From the NCBI RefSeq assembly GCF_016863175.1, contig NZ_BOOJ01000027.1:186001-250000 (forward strand): a DNA stretch of 64,000 nucleotides, in the 5' to 3' direction. The notes beneath the pieces are model-generated. The model saw only the letters and a list, made by a program, of their open reading frames with translations, did no database searches and was not told the origin of the DNA. Of the stretch, positions 7,462 through 16,389 are shown piece by piece (positions within the stretch are counted from its first letter, which is position 1; every line of letters begins with the position of its first letter). The stretch is from Paraplanobispora siamensis (GTDB lineage Bacteria; Actinomycetota; Actinomycetes; Streptosporangiales; Streptosporangiaceae). Position numbers and translations under genes: made by a program.

Positions 7462-9039
7462 TCAGTCCGCGTGGTGCCCCGCCCGCAGCAGCCCGTAGGT
7501 CACGGCCTGCTCCAGGGCCTGCCAGGAGGCGTCGATGATGTTCTCGTCGACGCCCACGGTGGCCCACTCGCCGGTGGCGTCGCTGGAGGTGATCAGCACG
7601 CGCGTGATCGCGTCGGTGCCGTGGGTGCCCTCCAGGATCCGCACCTTGAAGTCGATCAGCTCGACCCCGGCCAGCTCCGGGTAGAGCCGCTCCAGCGCCG
7701 CCCGCACCGCCTTGTCCAGGGCGTTGACCGGGCCGTTGCCCTCGCCGGTGGCGACGATCCGCTCGCCCTTGGCGTGCAGCTTGACGGTGGCCTCGCTGAT
7801 CAGCTCGCCGCCCCGGTTCCGCTCGACGATCACCCGCCAGGACTCGACCTCGAAGTGCCGCCTGCGCTCGCCCGCCACGGTGTCGCGCAGCAGCAGCTCG
7901 AAGGAGGCGTCGGCGGCCTCGAAGGTGTAGCCGCGCGCCTCCAGCTCCTTGACCCGCTCCACCAGGTCGCGGGAGGTCTCCGGCGACAGCTCGTAGCCCA
8001 GCTCGCGCCCCTTGAGCTCGACCGAGGCGCGCCCGGCCATGTCGGAGACCAGCATGCGCATGTCGTTGCCGACCTGGGCCGGGTCGATGTGCTGGTAGAG
8101 GTTGGGGTCGACCTTGATGGCGCTGGCGTGCAGCCCGGCCTTGTGCGCGAAGGCGGAGACGCCGACGTAGGGGGCGTGGGAGTTCGGGGTGACGTTGGTG
8201 ACCTCGGTGATCGCGTGCGCGATGCGGGTCATGTCGGCCAGCGACTCCCGCGGGACCAGGTCGAAGCCCCGCTTGAGCTGGAGGTTGGCCACGACCGTGA
8301 ACAGGTTGGCGTTGCCGGAGCGCTCGCCGTACCCGTTGGCGCAGCCCTGCACGTGGGTGGCGCCCGCCTTGACCGCGGCCAGGGTGTTGGCCACCGCGCA
8401 GCCGGTGTCGTCGTGGCAGTGGATGCCGATGCGGGCCCCGGTGCCGACCGCCTCGTGGACGACGTCGGCCAGCTCGTCGGGGAGCATGCCGCCGTTGGTG
8501 TCGCACAGCGCGATCACCGAGGCGCCCGCCTCGGCGGCGGTGCGCAGCACCTCCAGCGCGTACGCTGGGTTGGACTTGTAGCCGTCGAAGAAGTGCTCGG
8601 CGTCGAGGAAGACCCGCTGTCCCTCCGCACGGAGATGAGAGACCGTGTCGCGGATCATCGCGAGGTTCTCCTGGAGAGTCGTGCGGAGGGCCAGCTCCAC
8701 GTGCCGGTCGTGGCTCTTGGCGACAAGGGTCACGACCGGCGCGCCGGATTCGCGCAGTGCGGCCACCAGTGGGTCGTCGGCTGCCTTCACACCGGCCCGG
8801 CGGGTCGCGCCGAACGCGGCGAGCTGCGCGTGCTTCAGGTCGAGCTCTGTTCGAGCCCGCCGGAAGAACTCGGTGTCCTTGGGGTTGGCCCCGGGCCAGC
8901 CCCCTTCGATGAAGCCGACGCCCAGGCCGTCCAGGTGCCGCGCGATGGCCAGCTTGTCCACCACCGTGAGGTTGAGCCCCTCCTGTTGGGCTCCGTCACG
9001 CAGCGTCGTGTCGTACACGTGGAAGCGGTCGTCGGTCAT
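7462..9039 (-). CDS. cimA: Citramalate synthase
   Basis: 525-residue member of the isopropylmalate/homocitrate/citramalate synthase family. It condenses pyruvate and acetyl-CoA to citramalate for threonine-independent isoleucine synthesis. The TIM-barrel signature TTLRDGAQ is at residues 11-18, the metal-binding HCHD motif is in GIHCHDDTG, and a LeuA-type C-terminal allosteric domain follows (last ~130 residues). Length and the opening [13 protein letters not shown] fit CimA rather than LeuA. ATG 9039 has a GAAGGAGAAG ribosome binding site. A leader-peptide attenuator with Leu/Ile control codons lies upstream. Confidence 0.93.
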   Translation of the reverse strand: MTDDRFHVYDTTLRDGAQQEGLNLTVVDKLAIARHLDGLGVGFIEGGWPGANPKDTEFFRRARTELDLKHAQLAAFGATRRAGVKAADDPLVAALRESGAPVVTLVAKSHDRHVELALRTTLQENLAMIRDTVSHLRAEGQRVFLDAEHFFDGYKSNPAYALEVLRTAAEAGASVIALCDTNGGMLPDELADVVHEAVGTGARIGIHCHDDTGCAVANTLAAVKAGATHVQGCANGYGERSGNANLFTVVANLQLKRGFDLVPRESLADMTRIAHAITEVTNVTPNSHAPYVGVSAFAHKAGLHASAIKVDPNLYQHIDPAQVGNDMRMLVSDMAGRASVELKGRELGYELSPETSRDLVERVKELEARGYTFEAADASFELLLRDTVAGERRRHFEVESWRVIVERNRGGELISEATVKLHAKGERIVATGEGNGPVNALDKAVRAALERLYPELAGVELIDFKVRILEGTHGTDAITRVLITSSDATGEWATVGVDENIIDASWQALEQAVTYGLLRAGHHAD

Positions 9040-9090
9040 TGGTCTTCTCCTTCGCGGTCCGATGCCTCGCCGCGCGCTCGCTTCGGCCTG

Positions 9091-9161
9091 AGAAACAAGA
9101 AAGACCCCTCACGGACGTGAGAGGTCTGCGCGCTGGCGGTGTCCCTTGTCAGCCAGCGCGC
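9091..9161 (-). promoter_or_regulatory. cimA transcription attenuator
   Basis: In transcript order: a perfect 10-bp stem GCGCGCTGGC/GCCAGCGCGC (9161-9152 with 9137-9128) whose loop carries the leader-peptide stop codon, then after a short spacer an intrinsic terminator hairpin (GACCTCTCAC...GTGAGGGGTC, 9125-9103) followed by a U-rich run (TTTCTTGTTT). About 60 bp separate the U run from the cimA start. Coupled translation of the leader peptide presumably decides which stem forms. Confidence 0.85.
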
Positions 9162-9190
9162 CTGCCGATAATGAGCAGACCATAGGACAT
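9149..9190 (-). CDS. cimA leader peptide (MSYGLLIIGRRAG)
   Basis: 13-codon open frame from ATG 9190 to TGA 9151-9149 carrying consecutive Leu-Leu-Ile-Ile codons. This matches the regulatory logic of a pathway that feeds isoleucine. A GAGG sequence lies 4 nt before the ATG. The stop codon falls in the loop of the first attenuator stem, as in the ilvB and leuB leaders of this window. Ribosome stalling at Leu/Ile codons under starvation would favour read-through into cimA. Confidence 0.82.
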   Translation of the reverse strand: MSYGLLIIGRRAG

Positions 9191-9305
9191 GATGCCTCGG
9201 AGTCTGCCACACGCCGACACCATCTGACACATCGATCTCAGGATACGAGACGTACGGTGGGCGACCGGATGCGCACCCCGTGTGTTCGATACCGGACTCA
9301 CCGGC

Positions 9306-9311
9306 CAGAAT
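9306..9311 (+). promoter_or_regulatory. Leaderless-type -10 hexamer (CAGAAT)
   Basis: CAGAAT ends 7 nt before the ATG at 9319; no ribosome binding site is needed or seen. Confidence 0.45.
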
Positions 9312-9318
9312 AGGGGTT

Positions 9319-9972
9319 ATGAAGGCGACTTATCTCGAAGCGGCCGTCGGCCAGTATCTCCTGGCCCACACCACCGGGCCCGACGACGTGCTCGAGGCGC
9401 TGGCCATGGAGACGCGCGAGCTCATGGGCGACCGGGCGATCATGCAGATCGCCCCGGACCAGGGCCGCTTCCTCACCATGATCGCCCAGCTCACCCGCGC
9501 CAGGAACGCCGTCGAGGTGGGCACCTTCACCGGCTACTCCGCCATCTGCATCGCCCGCGGCCTGACGGCCAGGGGCAAGCTCAACTGCTTCGACATCAGC
9601 GAGGAGTGGACGTCGGTCGCCAGGCGTTACTGGGAGAAGGCCGGCGTCGCGGGCCGCATCGACCTGCGGATCGGCGACGCCGCCGAGCGGCTGCACGACC
9701 TGCCCACGTTCCCGGCCGTCGACCTGGCCTTCATCGACGCCGACAAGGAGAACTACGGCGTCTACTACGAGATCATCATGTCCTACCTGACCCCCGGCGG
9801 CCTGATCCTGGTCGACAACACCCTGTGGCACGGCAAGGTCGCCCACCCCCAGGAGCACGACGAGACCACCACGGCGATGCGCGCGTTCAACGACATGGTC
9901 GCCGCCGACCCCCGGGTCACCTCGATCATGCTCCCCATCGCCGACGGCCTGACCATGATTCGAAAACACTGA
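9319..9972 (+). CDS. O-methyltransferase, caffeoyl-CoA/MdmC family
   Basis: 217-residue SAM-dependent O-methyltransferase. SAM motif I is VEVGTFTGYSA (about residues 65-75), and the metal-binding acidic residues lie in FIDADKENY and LVDNTLWHG, as in class I cation-dependent catechol/caffeoyl-CoA methyltransferases. The acceptor is unknown. ATG 9319 is preferred over an earlier in-frame start at 9280 because a CAGAAT -10 lies 7 nt upstream and homologues begin here. It stands alone, divergent from the cimA leader. Confidence 0.9.
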   Translation: MKATYLEAAVGQYLLAHTTGPDDVLEALAMETRELMGDRAIMQIAPDQGRFLTMIAQLTRARNAVEVGTFTGYSAICIARGLTARGKLNCFDISEEWTSVARRYWEKAGVAGRIDLRIGDAAERLHDLPTFPAVDLAFIDADKENYGVYYEIIMSYLTPGGLILVDNTLWHGKVAHPQEHDETTTAMRAFNDMVAADPRVTSIMLPIADGLTMIRKH

Positions 9973-10074
9973 CGAGAAGTCCGGCGGGCTCCCTGCGGGC
10001 GGAAATCTTTCCGATTACTTTACGTCGCGCGTCAAACACGTCGCGCCCAACCACGGGGAGGGGACGATGGACCC

Positions 10075-10385
10075 ATGGCAGAGGTTCTCGATTGACCGCT
10101 CAGAGAATCCGGCGAAGTCACTGAGACAGAGCTGGAGAGACGTCTCCCGGAGATCGCCGCACAGTGGCCGGATCGCCGCGTCGAACTCACCAACGGCCGG
10201 ATCGTGGTGAGGGAGTCGCCCACCGGAGACCGCAGCAACGCCATCCACGAGCTCCTGATGCAGCTTGCTCCCACCGTCGCCGGTCGCGGTTGGCGCCTCC
10301 GGCCTGACATCTATCTCTTTCTCGGACCTCAGATGGACCGCTACCGGCCCGATCTCACAATCCTCCCGGCCAAGCCCCCGATATG
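10075..10385 (+). pseudogene. Uma2-family (DUF820) endonuclease remnant
   Basis: A Uma2-like reading frame is recognisable (ELTNGRIVVRESP, then DIYLFLGPQMDRYRPDLTIL, resembling the PD-(D/E)XK Uma2 core around its RPDL motif). The frame opens MAEVLD and is cut by an in-frame TGA at 10093-10095. After about residue 105 it runs into unrelated sequence at the ilvE terminator, so the C-terminal third is missing. Later GTG codons (for example 10204) cannot restore a full protein. It is most likely a decayed or truncated copy of this family, which is expanded in actinomycetes. Confidence 0.65.
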
Positions 10386-10394
10386 GGGGGCGAC

Positions 10395-10428
10395 ATGGAG
10401 AGAGCCCGGGTGGGCGGGCTCTCTCCAT
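10395..10428. terminator. Terminator hairpin downstream of ilvE
   Basis: Stem ATGGAGAGAGCCCG paired with CGGGCTCTCTCCAT, about 70 bp after the ilvE stop (minus strand). A second small hairpin CCCCCGATATGGGGG lies just beyond at 10376-10390. Confidence 0.8.
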
Positions 10429-10495
10429 ACCGTGGGACGAGGGCGGCCGCTTCTGAAGACGCGGAGCGCCCACCCTCCTGAAGACCCGGAGAAGG

Positions 10496-11590
10496 TCAGC
10501 AGATCTTGTGCACCCAGCCGTGCGGGTCGGGGCGGGTGCCGTACTGGATGCCGGTCAGTTCCTCGCGGATGCGCATGGTGACCTCGCCGGGGGTGCCGTC
10601 GCCGACACTCCAGGCGCGGTCGGCGCCCTTGACCGAGCCGACCGGGGTCACCACCGCGGCGGTGCCGCAGGCGAAGACCTCGGTGAGCTCGCCGGACTCG
10701 CAGCCCTCCTGCCACTCCTCGATCGACAGGCGGCCCTCCTCGGCCTTGAGGCCGAGGTCGCCGGCGAGGGTGAGGATCGAGTCGCGGGTGATGCCCGGCA
10801 GCAGGGTGCCGGTCAGGGCCGGGGTGAGCAGGCGGTCGCCGTAGACGAAGAACAGGTTCATGCCCCCCATCTCCTCGACGTAGCGGTGCTCGAAGGCGTC
10901 CAGCCAGACCACCTGGTCACAGCCCTGCTCGACGGCCTGGCGCTGGGCCACGAAGGCCGCGGCGTAGTTGCCGCCGCACTTGGCGAAGCCGGTGCCGCCG
11001 GGGGCCGCCCGGGTGTACTCCGTCGACAGCCACACCGAGACCGCCTGGCTGGCGCCGAAGTAGGCGGCGGCCGGGGAGGCGATCACCATGTACTTGTAGG
11101 TCTGCGAGGGGTAGTTGACGCCGAGCGCCGACTGCGTGGCGATCATGAAGGGGCGCAGATAGAGACTGTGGCCCGGGGTCGTGGGCACCCAGTCGCGGTC
11201 GGTCTGCACCAGCAGCTCCAGCGACTCCACGAACGTCTCCTCGGGCAGCTCGGGCATGGCCATGCGCCGGGCGGAGGTGTTGAAGCGCGCGGCGTTGGCC
11301 TGCGGTCGGAAGGAGACGATCGACCCGCTCTCCTGGCGGTAGGCCTTGAGCCCCTCGAACAGTTCCTGCGCGTAGTGGAAGACCGAGGTCGAGGGGTCCA
11401 GCAGCAGCGGGCCGTACGGCATGAGCCGCGCGTCGTGCCAGCCGCGGCCCTCGGTGTAGTCGATCGAGATCATGTGGTCGGTGAAGACCTGCCCGAAACC
11501 GGGGCTCGCCAGTACCTGCTCGCGCTCGGCCGCGGTGCGAGCGTGATCGGAGGTCTGCACGTCGAAGCTGAGCTTCTGAGCAGTGGTCAT
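10496..11590 (-). CDS. ilvE: Branched-chain amino acid aminotransferase
   Basis: 364-residue fold-type IV PLP aminotransferase that interconverts Leu/Ile/Val with their 2-oxo acids, the last step of branched-chain synthesis. The PLP lysine is K204 in [13 protein letters not shown], and the family signature [11 protein letters not shown] follows. Length and start (MTTAQKLSF) fit class II-type bacterial BCATs of actinobacteria. An AAGGATCTCCGTC ribosome binding site precedes ATG 11590. It has its own terminator and is separated from leuB by another, so it is probably monocistronic. Confidence 0.95.
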   Translation of the reverse strand: MTTAQKLSFDVQTSDHARTAAEREQVLASPGFGQVFTDHMISIDYTEGRGWHDARLMPYGPLLLDPSTSVFHYAQELFEGLKAYRQESGSIVSFRPQANAARFNTSARRMAMPELPEETFVESLELLVQTDRDWVPTTPGHSLYLRPFMIATQSALGVNYPSQTYKYMVIASPAAAYFGASQAVSVWLSTEYTRAAPGGTGFAKCGGNYAAAFVAQRQAVEQGCDQVVWLDAFEHRYVEEMGGMNLFFVYGDRLLTPALTGTLLPGITRDSILTLAGDLGLKAEEGRLSIEEWQEGCESGELTEVFACGTAAVVTPVGSVKGADRAWSVGDGTPGEVTMRIREELTGIQYGTRPDPHGWVHKIC

Positions 11591-11713
11591 GACGGAGATC
11601 CTTCTCTTCGTGGCGGGTCTACCCTTTAGTCCATTCTGCGATGGACCGGGTAACGGGAAACTACTGCATCCGGAGAGCTCACCGGCAGGGCCGGGGCGCC
11701 CTAATGCACAAAG

Positions 11714-11752
11714 ACGCGCCCGGCGGCTCTCTCAGGGAGCCGCCGGGCGCGT
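11714..11752. terminator. Terminator downstream of leuB
   Basis: Perfect long stem ACGCGCCCGGCGGCTC...GAGCCGCCGGGCGCGT, 24 bp after the leuB stop codon (minus strand). Confidence 0.88.
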
Positions 11753-11775
11753 CCGGAATGTCGAGTGGGCGGCTC

Positions 11776-12822
11776 TCAGCCGGCTACTCGGGCGGTGATG
11801 TCGTCGCCGATCTCGTGGGTGGTCCGGGCCGTCCAGTTGGTCTGGCGCTCCAGCAGGTCGTCGGCGACGGCCTGCTCGACCCGGGCGGCCTGCCCGCTCA
11901 GGCCCAGGTGGTTCAGGAGCATGGCGACCGACAGGATCGTGGCGGTGGGGTCGGCCTTGCCCTGGCCGGCGATGTCGGGGGCGCTGCCGTGGACCGGCTC
12001 GAACATACTCGGCGCGGTCCCGTCGGGGTTGATGTTGCCGCTGGCGGCCAGGCCGATGCCACCGGCCACGGCGGCGCCGATGTCGGTGATGATGTCGCCG
12101 AAGAGGTTGTCGGTGACGATCACGTCGAACCGCTCCGGCTGGGTGACGAAGAACATCGAGGCCGCGTCGACGTGGCAGTAGTCGGTCTGCACGTCGGGGT
12201 ACTCCAGGCTGACCCGGTCGACCGTGCGGGCCCACAGGTCGCCCGCGAAGGTCAGCACGTTGGTCTTGTGGACCAGCGTCAGCTTCTTGCGGGGACGGGC
12301 CAGCGCCTGCTCGAAGGCGTAGCGCACGACGCGCTCGACGCCGAAGGCGGTGTTCAGCGACTCCTGGGTGGCGACCTCGTGCGGCGTGCCGCGGCGCAGC
12401 ACGCCGCCGGCCCCGGCGTACAGGCTCTCGGTGCCCTCACGGACGACGATCATGTCGATGTCCTCGGGCCGGGACTTGGCCAGCGGGGTCTCCACGCCCG
12501 GGAAGAGCTTGACCGGGCGCAGGTTCACGTAGTGGTCGAGCTCGAAGCGGAGCTTGAGCAGCAGGTCGCGCTCCAGCACGCCCGGGGGCACGCTGGGGTC
12601 GCCGATCGCGCCGAGCAGGATGGCGTCGTATCCGCGCAGCTCGTCCAGGACGACGTCGGGAAGGATCTCACCGGTGCTGTTGTAGCGCTTGGCGCCGAGG
12701 TCGTAGGTGGTGGTCTCCACCTTGCCGCCCACGGCGTCCAGGACCTTCAGGCCCTCGGTGACGACCTCGACCCCGATCCCGTCGCCGGGGATCACTGCCA
12801 GACGAATGTTGCGCGAGTCCAT
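11776..12822 (-). CDS. leuB: 3-isopropylmalate dehydrogenase
   Basis: 348-residue NAD-dependent decarboxylating dehydrogenase of leucine synthesis. The family pattern is clear: PGDGIG near the N terminus, the substrate arginine region, and [31 protein letters not shown] near residue 240-270. A TAGGGT -10 lies exactly 6 nt before ATG 12822, so leuB probably has its own leaderless promoter in addition to any transcription arriving through the attenuated leader and 36-codon gene upstream. leuC and leuD are not in the window. Confidence 0.95.
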   Translation of the reverse strand: MDSRNIRLAVIPGDGIGVEVVTEGLKVLDAVGGKVETTTYDLGAKRYNSTGEILPDVVLDELRGYDAILLGAIGDPSVPPGVLERDLLLKLRFELDHYVNLRPVKLFPGVETPLAKSRPEDIDMIVVREGTESLYAGAGGVLRRGTPHEVATQESLNTAFGVERVVRYAFEQALARPRKKLTLVHKTNVLTFAGDLWARTVDRVSLEYPDVQTDYCHVDAASMFFVTQPERFDVIVTDNLFGDIITDIGAAVAGGIGLAASGNINPDGTAPSMFEPVHGSAPDIAGQGKADPTATILSVAMLLNHLGLSGQAARVEQAVADDLLERQTNWTARTTHEIGDDITARVAG

Positions 12823-12828
12823 GCGGGA

Positions 12829-12834
12829 ACCCTA
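12829..12834 (-). promoter_or_regulatory. Leaderless-type -10 hexamer (TAGGGT) for leuB
   Basis: TAGGGT on the minus strand, 6 nt before the leuB ATG; suggests a proximal promoter downstream of the attenuator. A GATAAT hexamer is also present about 19 bp further upstream. Confidence 0.5.
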
Positions 12835-12889
12835 CCGCTCCGTCTCGATTATCGGATACTGATCTCAGATAGCGGACAGATCGGGCGTC

Positions 12890-13000
12890 TCAGCGGGTGG
12901 GCGCGCCGCCGTTGTCACGACGGTCCAGCGCAGTCTGGACGGCGTTGGCCGCCTCGTCCTCGGTGTCCTCGGGACGGTTCCAGGGATACATGTCGTACAT
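12890..13000 (-). CDS. 36-residue small protein between leuB leader and leuB
   Basis: Not recognised. Frame from ATG 13000 encodes a very polar, acidic-then-basic peptide opening MYDMYPWNRPEDTEDE and containing AANAVQTALDRRDNG, a likely short amphipathic helix. No signal peptide or membrane segment. It lies 165 nt downstream of the leuB leader peptide and 67 nt upstream of leuB on the same strand, so it would be the first gene read through the attenuator. Codon third positions are GC-rich, as in real genes here, but the short length makes coding status uncertain. Confidence 0.4.
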   Translation of the reverse strand: MYDMYPWNRPEDTEDEAANAVQTALDRRDNGGAPTR

Positions 13001-13140
13001 GGTGAGTCTCGTCTCGTGTCGCACGGAAGCAGTGGAGGGGAGTGGTCCGGACTTCCGATCGGCGGAGCCGGACCGGACCTGAGGTCGCGGGCCCGGGTCA
13101 CGGACCGGCGACGGGACTTCGGCCAGCGAACGCCACCACA

Positions 13141-13181
13141 CCGCGGCGGGTCGCCGGCCTGTCTGTCAGGCCCCGCCGCGG
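13141..13181 (-). promoter_or_regulatory. leuB leader stem-loop (putative attenuator)
   Basis: Perfect 10-bp stem CCGCGGCGGG/CCCGCCGCGG with a nested GCCTG/CAGGC stem in the loop. The leader-peptide stop codon (13168-13166) lies inside the loop, the same design as the cimA and ilvB leaders. Unlike those two, no hairpin with a clear U tract follows; imperfect GC-rich inverted repeats lie further downstream. Confidence 0.65.
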
Positions 13182-13210
13182 CAGGTAATGAGTACGAGAA
13201 CCTGGCGCAT
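13166..13210 (-). CDS. leuB leader peptide (MRQVLVLITCRGGA)
   Basis: 14-codon frame from ATG 13210 with a run Val-Leu-Val-Leu-Ile, the expected control codons for a branched-chain pathway. A TAACCT -10-like hexamer lies 8 nt upstream of the ATG, so this mini-gene may be leaderless. It lies about 390 bp upstream of leuB. Confidence 0.75.
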   Translation of the reverse strand: MRQVLVLITCRGGA

Positions 13211-13279
13211 TTGATCCCAGGTTACCTGGCCATCGGAACAGCGTCTCGCCCGCCGTACCGACTTCCCACATGCTGAGAC

Positions 13280-13309
13280 GGCCGCCGCCCCCTCGCGGGG
13301 ACGGCGGCC
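13280..13309. terminator. Terminator downstream of serA
   Basis: Stem GGCCGCCGCCCC/GGGG-CGGCGGCC with a 5-nt loop, 24 bp after the serA stop (minus strand). It separates serA from the leuB leader region. Confidence 0.8.
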
Positions 13310-13332
13310 GGGTGAGACGAGGGGCCCGCGGG

Positions 13333-14922
13333 CTACTCGGCCAGGTCCGCCGAGCGGCCGCTGTCGGCGCCGATCTCGGAGGTGATCTGGTCGACGACCT
13401 CCGCCGGGATGGCGGTGTCGACGGTCAGGGCGATGAGCGCCTTGCCGCCCTTGGTGTCCCGGGAGACCTGCATCGAGGCGATGTTGATGCCGTGGTCGCC
13501 GAGGATGCGGCCGACGATGCCGACGACGCCGGGGCGGTCGGAGTAGGTGAAGAACGACAGGTGGTCGGTCGGCTCGATCTCCATCTCGTAGCCGTTGACC
13601 TCGACGATCTTCGTGATCTGGCGCGGGCCGGACAGCGTGCCCGAGACCGAGACGGTGCGGCCGTCGGCCAGGACGCCGCGGACGGTCACCACGTTGCGCC
13701 AGTCGGGGCTCTCGGAGCTGGTGACCAGCTCCACGGTCACGCCGCGGTCCTTGGCCAGGAGCGGGGCGTTGACGTAGGTGACGGAGTCCTCGACGACGTC
13801 GGTGAAGACGCCCTTGAGGGCGGCCAGCTCCAGCACCCGGACGTCCTGGGAGGCGATCTCGCCGCGGACCTCGACGTCGAGCTTGGTGGCGACCTCCCCG
13901 GCCAGGGCGGTGAACAGCCGGCCGAGCTTCTCGGCCAGCGGCAGGCCCGGCTTGACGTCCTCGGCGACGGCGCCGCCCTGGACGTTGACCGCGTCCGGCA
14001 CGAACTCGCCGGCCAGGGCGAGCTTCACGCTGCGGGCGACCTGGGTGCCGGCCTTCTCCTGGGCCTCGTGGGTGGAGGCGCCCAGGTGCGGGGTGACGAC
14101 GACCTGGTCCAGCTCGAACAGCGGGCTGTCGGTGACGGGCTCCTTGGGGAACACGTCGATGCCGGCGCCGGCGACGCGGCCCTCCTTGATCGCGGCGTAG
14201 AGGGCGTTCTCGTCGATGATGCCGCCGCGGGCCACGTTGATCAGGCGGGCCGACGGCTTGACGATCTGCAGTTCCTTCTCGCCGATGAGACCGATGGTCT
14301 CCTTCGACTTGGGCAGGTGCACGGTGATGAAGTCTGCCTCGCGCAGAGCCTCCTCCAGCGACACCAGGCGCACGCCCATCTGCGCGGCGCGGGCCGGCTG
14401 CAGGTAGGGGTCGTAGGCGATCAGCTGGACGCCGAACGGCTGCAGGCGCTGGGCCACCAGCTGGCCGATCTTGCCGAGGCCGAGGATGGCGACGACCTTC
14501 TCGTCGAGCTCGACACCGGTGTACTTCGACCGCTTCCACTCCCCGCCCTTGAGGGCGGCGTGCGCCTGGGCGACGTTGCGGGCCGAGGCGAGGATCAGCG
14601 CGACGGTGTGCTCGGCGGCGCTGGTGATGTTGGAGGTGGGAGCGTTGACGACCATCACGCCGGCCTTCGTCGCGGCCTCCACGTCCACGTTGTCCAGGCC
14701 GACGCCCGCGCGGGCGACGACGCGGAGCCTGGGCGCGTGGGCGATGGCTTCGGCGTCCACCTGGGTGGCGCTGCGCACGATCAGCGCGTCCACCTCGGCG
14801 AGGGCGGGCAGGAACTGGGCGCGGTCGGCGCCATCGGTGTGGCGGACTTCGAAGTCCGCGCCCAGGACCGCAAGACCGGCCTCGGAGAGTTCCTCTGCGA
14901 CCAGTACGACGGGCTTGTTCAC
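13333..14922 (-). CDS. serA: D-3-phosphoglycerate dehydrogenase
   Basis: 529-residue first enzyme of serine synthesis, oxidising 3-phosphoglycerate with NAD. Visible parts: the substrate and NAD-binding domains with GLGKIGQLVAQRL (nucleotide-binding glycine motif), the catalytic Arg/Glu/His pattern ending HLGASTHEAQEKAG, then an intervening domain and a C-terminal ACT domain (YSDRPGVVGIVGRILGDHGINIASMQV) that usually senses serine. The length matches the long actinobacterial SerA type. The start is GTG 14922 with an AAGGAA ribosome binding site. Confidence 0.95.
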   Translation of the reverse strand: MNKPVVLVAEELSEAGLAVLGADFEVRHTDGADRAQFLPALAEVDALIVRSATQVDAEAIAHAPRLRVVARAGVGLDNVDVEAATKAGVMVVNAPTSNITSAAEHTVALILASARNVAQAHAALKGGEWKRSKYTGVELDEKVVAILGLGKIGQLVAQRLQPFGVQLIAYDPYLQPARAAQMGVRLVSLEEALREADFITVHLPKSKETIGLIGEKELQIVKPSARLINVARGGIIDENALYAAIKEGRVAGAGIDVFPKEPVTDSPLFELDQVVVTPHLGASTHEAQEKAGTQVARSVKLALAGEFVPDAVNVQGGAVAEDVKPGLPLAEKLGRLFTALAGEVATKLDVEVRGEIASQDVRVLELAALKGVFTDVVEDSVTYVNAPLLAKDRGVTVELVTSSESPDWRNVVTVRGVLADGRTVSVSGTLSGPRQITKIVEVNGYEMEIEPTDHLSFFTYSDRPGVVGIVGRILGDHGINIASMQVSRDTKGGKALIALTVDTAIPAEVVDQITSEIGADSGRSADLAE

Positions 14923-15249
14923 TGGTGGTTCCTTAGGGACGGGAAGGCTGCACGGACCTCACGCAGTCTATCGGCGCTTGTGAACGCGTTCACGAGTGTC
15001 CCGGGATCCGAGACGCCGGACGCCCGCGCCGTCCTGCGATCCGAGACGAGGGCCCCGCCGGGCGCCCCTGACGCACCCCCGTTCCCACGGCTCGCACGAG
15101 TCCTGTGGGGAACCGCTCTCCGGCGCCCTGGCCTCGCCCGGTACCCTTCCCGCCGAATCTCATTCGCCGAACCTTGAAGTTGGTATTGCTTGCCATAAAT
15201 CTTCCCGATTACCCTCATAAGCCGTGGTCCTCTACCTATCGTTCGTCAT
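14923..15249. other. Intergenic region between divergent serA and SseB-like genes
   Basis: No coding sequence or strong hairpin seen. It must hold both divergent promoters; the part from about 15170 to 15249 is AT-richer than its surroundings. A TATCGT hexamer (15237-15242) ends 7 nt before the ATG at 15250, consistent with a leaderless transcript for that gene. Confidence 0.5.
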
Positions 15250-16140
15250 ATGAGCATCGGGAACCCCGCTCTCGGCGACGTGCTCGCGCAGCACGGCGGT
15301 CCGCATCGGCTGCTGGCGGCGTTGGCCGAATGGGGACTTCTGGTCGCCGTACGGCCGGACCGCTCCGTCGTCCTCGGCACGACCCAGGCCGGTGAACGAG
15401 TTCTGCTCGGATACACCTCGGCCGAGACCTACGCACGGCACCACGGCACCCACTCCCTGTCGGAGTGCGACGCCGACACCATCCTCGACATCCAGCGCGT
15501 CACCGGCGTCCGGGAGATCGTGATCGACGCGGCCGGGCCCACCGCGGCGGCGGTGCCGATCGAGGACCTGCACCGGTACCTGCGCTCCACCCGCAGCGGC
15601 CCGACCCCGGCCCTGTCCGGCGCCGCGCCGACCGCGTACGCCACCGGGGCGATGGCCACGGTGTCGCGGACCTCAACGATGCGCCCGATGACACAGGTGA
15701 GCCCGGCCGCGCAGTCGAGCCCGCCCAGGACCCCCGCGTCCTCCCCGGCCGAGCAGCCCTGGATCCCCGCGCCGCGCCCGCACCTGTCGGGGCCGATGCA
15801 GATGGTCGATCCCGGCTACAAGCGCTGCACCCACCCGATCCTGCCCGCGCTGCGCGTGGCGATCGCCCAGCTCCTGGCGGACTTCCCGCTCATCCACCAC
15901 GTGTGGATCTCCGAAGCGCGCACGGCCTCCGGCGCCACCGGCATCATGCTGCACGTCAAGGTGCACATGTCCGCGGCCGAGGACGTGGTGCGGGACCTGC
16001 ACCGCGGGGTGCGCGCCCGGCTGCCGCAGCTCGCGGCGAGCGAGGCGCCGATCCTGATGGCGCGGGTGGCCGACGCCCGCAGTGAGCAGCGCATGGTCGA
16101 GCTGGGCGCCCACGTCGTCTGCGCCGACGTCAGGGACTGA
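15250..16140 (+). CDS. SseB-domain-like protein
   Basis: 296-residue cytoplasmic protein without signal or membrane segments. The N-terminal ~110 residues (DVLAQHGGPHRLLAALAEWGLLVAVRPD... LGYTSAETYARH) look like the SseB N-terminal domain found in many actinobacterial proteins of unknown role. A Pro/Ser/Thr-rich linker (about 118-178) follows, then a second domain with HPILPALRVAIAQLLADFPLIHHVWISEA, similar to enhanced-serine-sensitivity (SseB) C-terminal regions. Placement beside serA, divergent, is suggestive because SseB was named for a serine-sensitivity phenotype, but no function can be assigned. Confidence 0.65.
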   Translation: MSIGNPALGDVLAQHGGPHRLLAALAEWGLLVAVRPDRSVVLGTTQAGERVLLGYTSAETYARHHGTHSLSECDADTILDIQRVTGVREIVIDAAGPTAAAVPIEDLHRYLRSTRSGPTPALSGAAPTAYATGAMATVSRTSTMRPMTQVSPAAQSSPPRTPASSPAEQPWIPAPRPHLSGPMQMVDPGYKRCTHPILPALRVAIAQLLADFPLIHHVWISEARTASGATGIMLHVKVHMSAAEDVVRDLHRGVRARLPQLAASEAPILMARVADARSEQRMVELGAHVVCADVRD

Positions 16141-16169
16141 TCCGCGCCGACGCCGGGGACCGGTCACTC

Positions 16170-16200
16170 CGGATGTCCGCGACTGATTCGCGGACATCCG
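16170..16200. terminator. Terminator after the SseB-like gene
   Basis: Perfect 13-bp stem CGGATGTCCGCGA/TCGCGGACATCCG with a 5-nt loop, 30 bp after the stop codon. Confidence 0.85.
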
Positions 16201-16389
16201 GGACAGCCGTGGCCGGGGCAACGTACGCTCCGGGTAATCGGGGAGCCAGGAGCGAGCCGTTCCCCACTTTTGAACGGCCCGGTTCCGGTAAGCATGGGCT
16301 CCATGGCCCGGCCGTCGTGCGGTGCTCGTCTTCTCCGCAGGGGCCGGTCGTTTTCGCGTACCTGCTCACGGAGGACCAGGTGACCTGAG

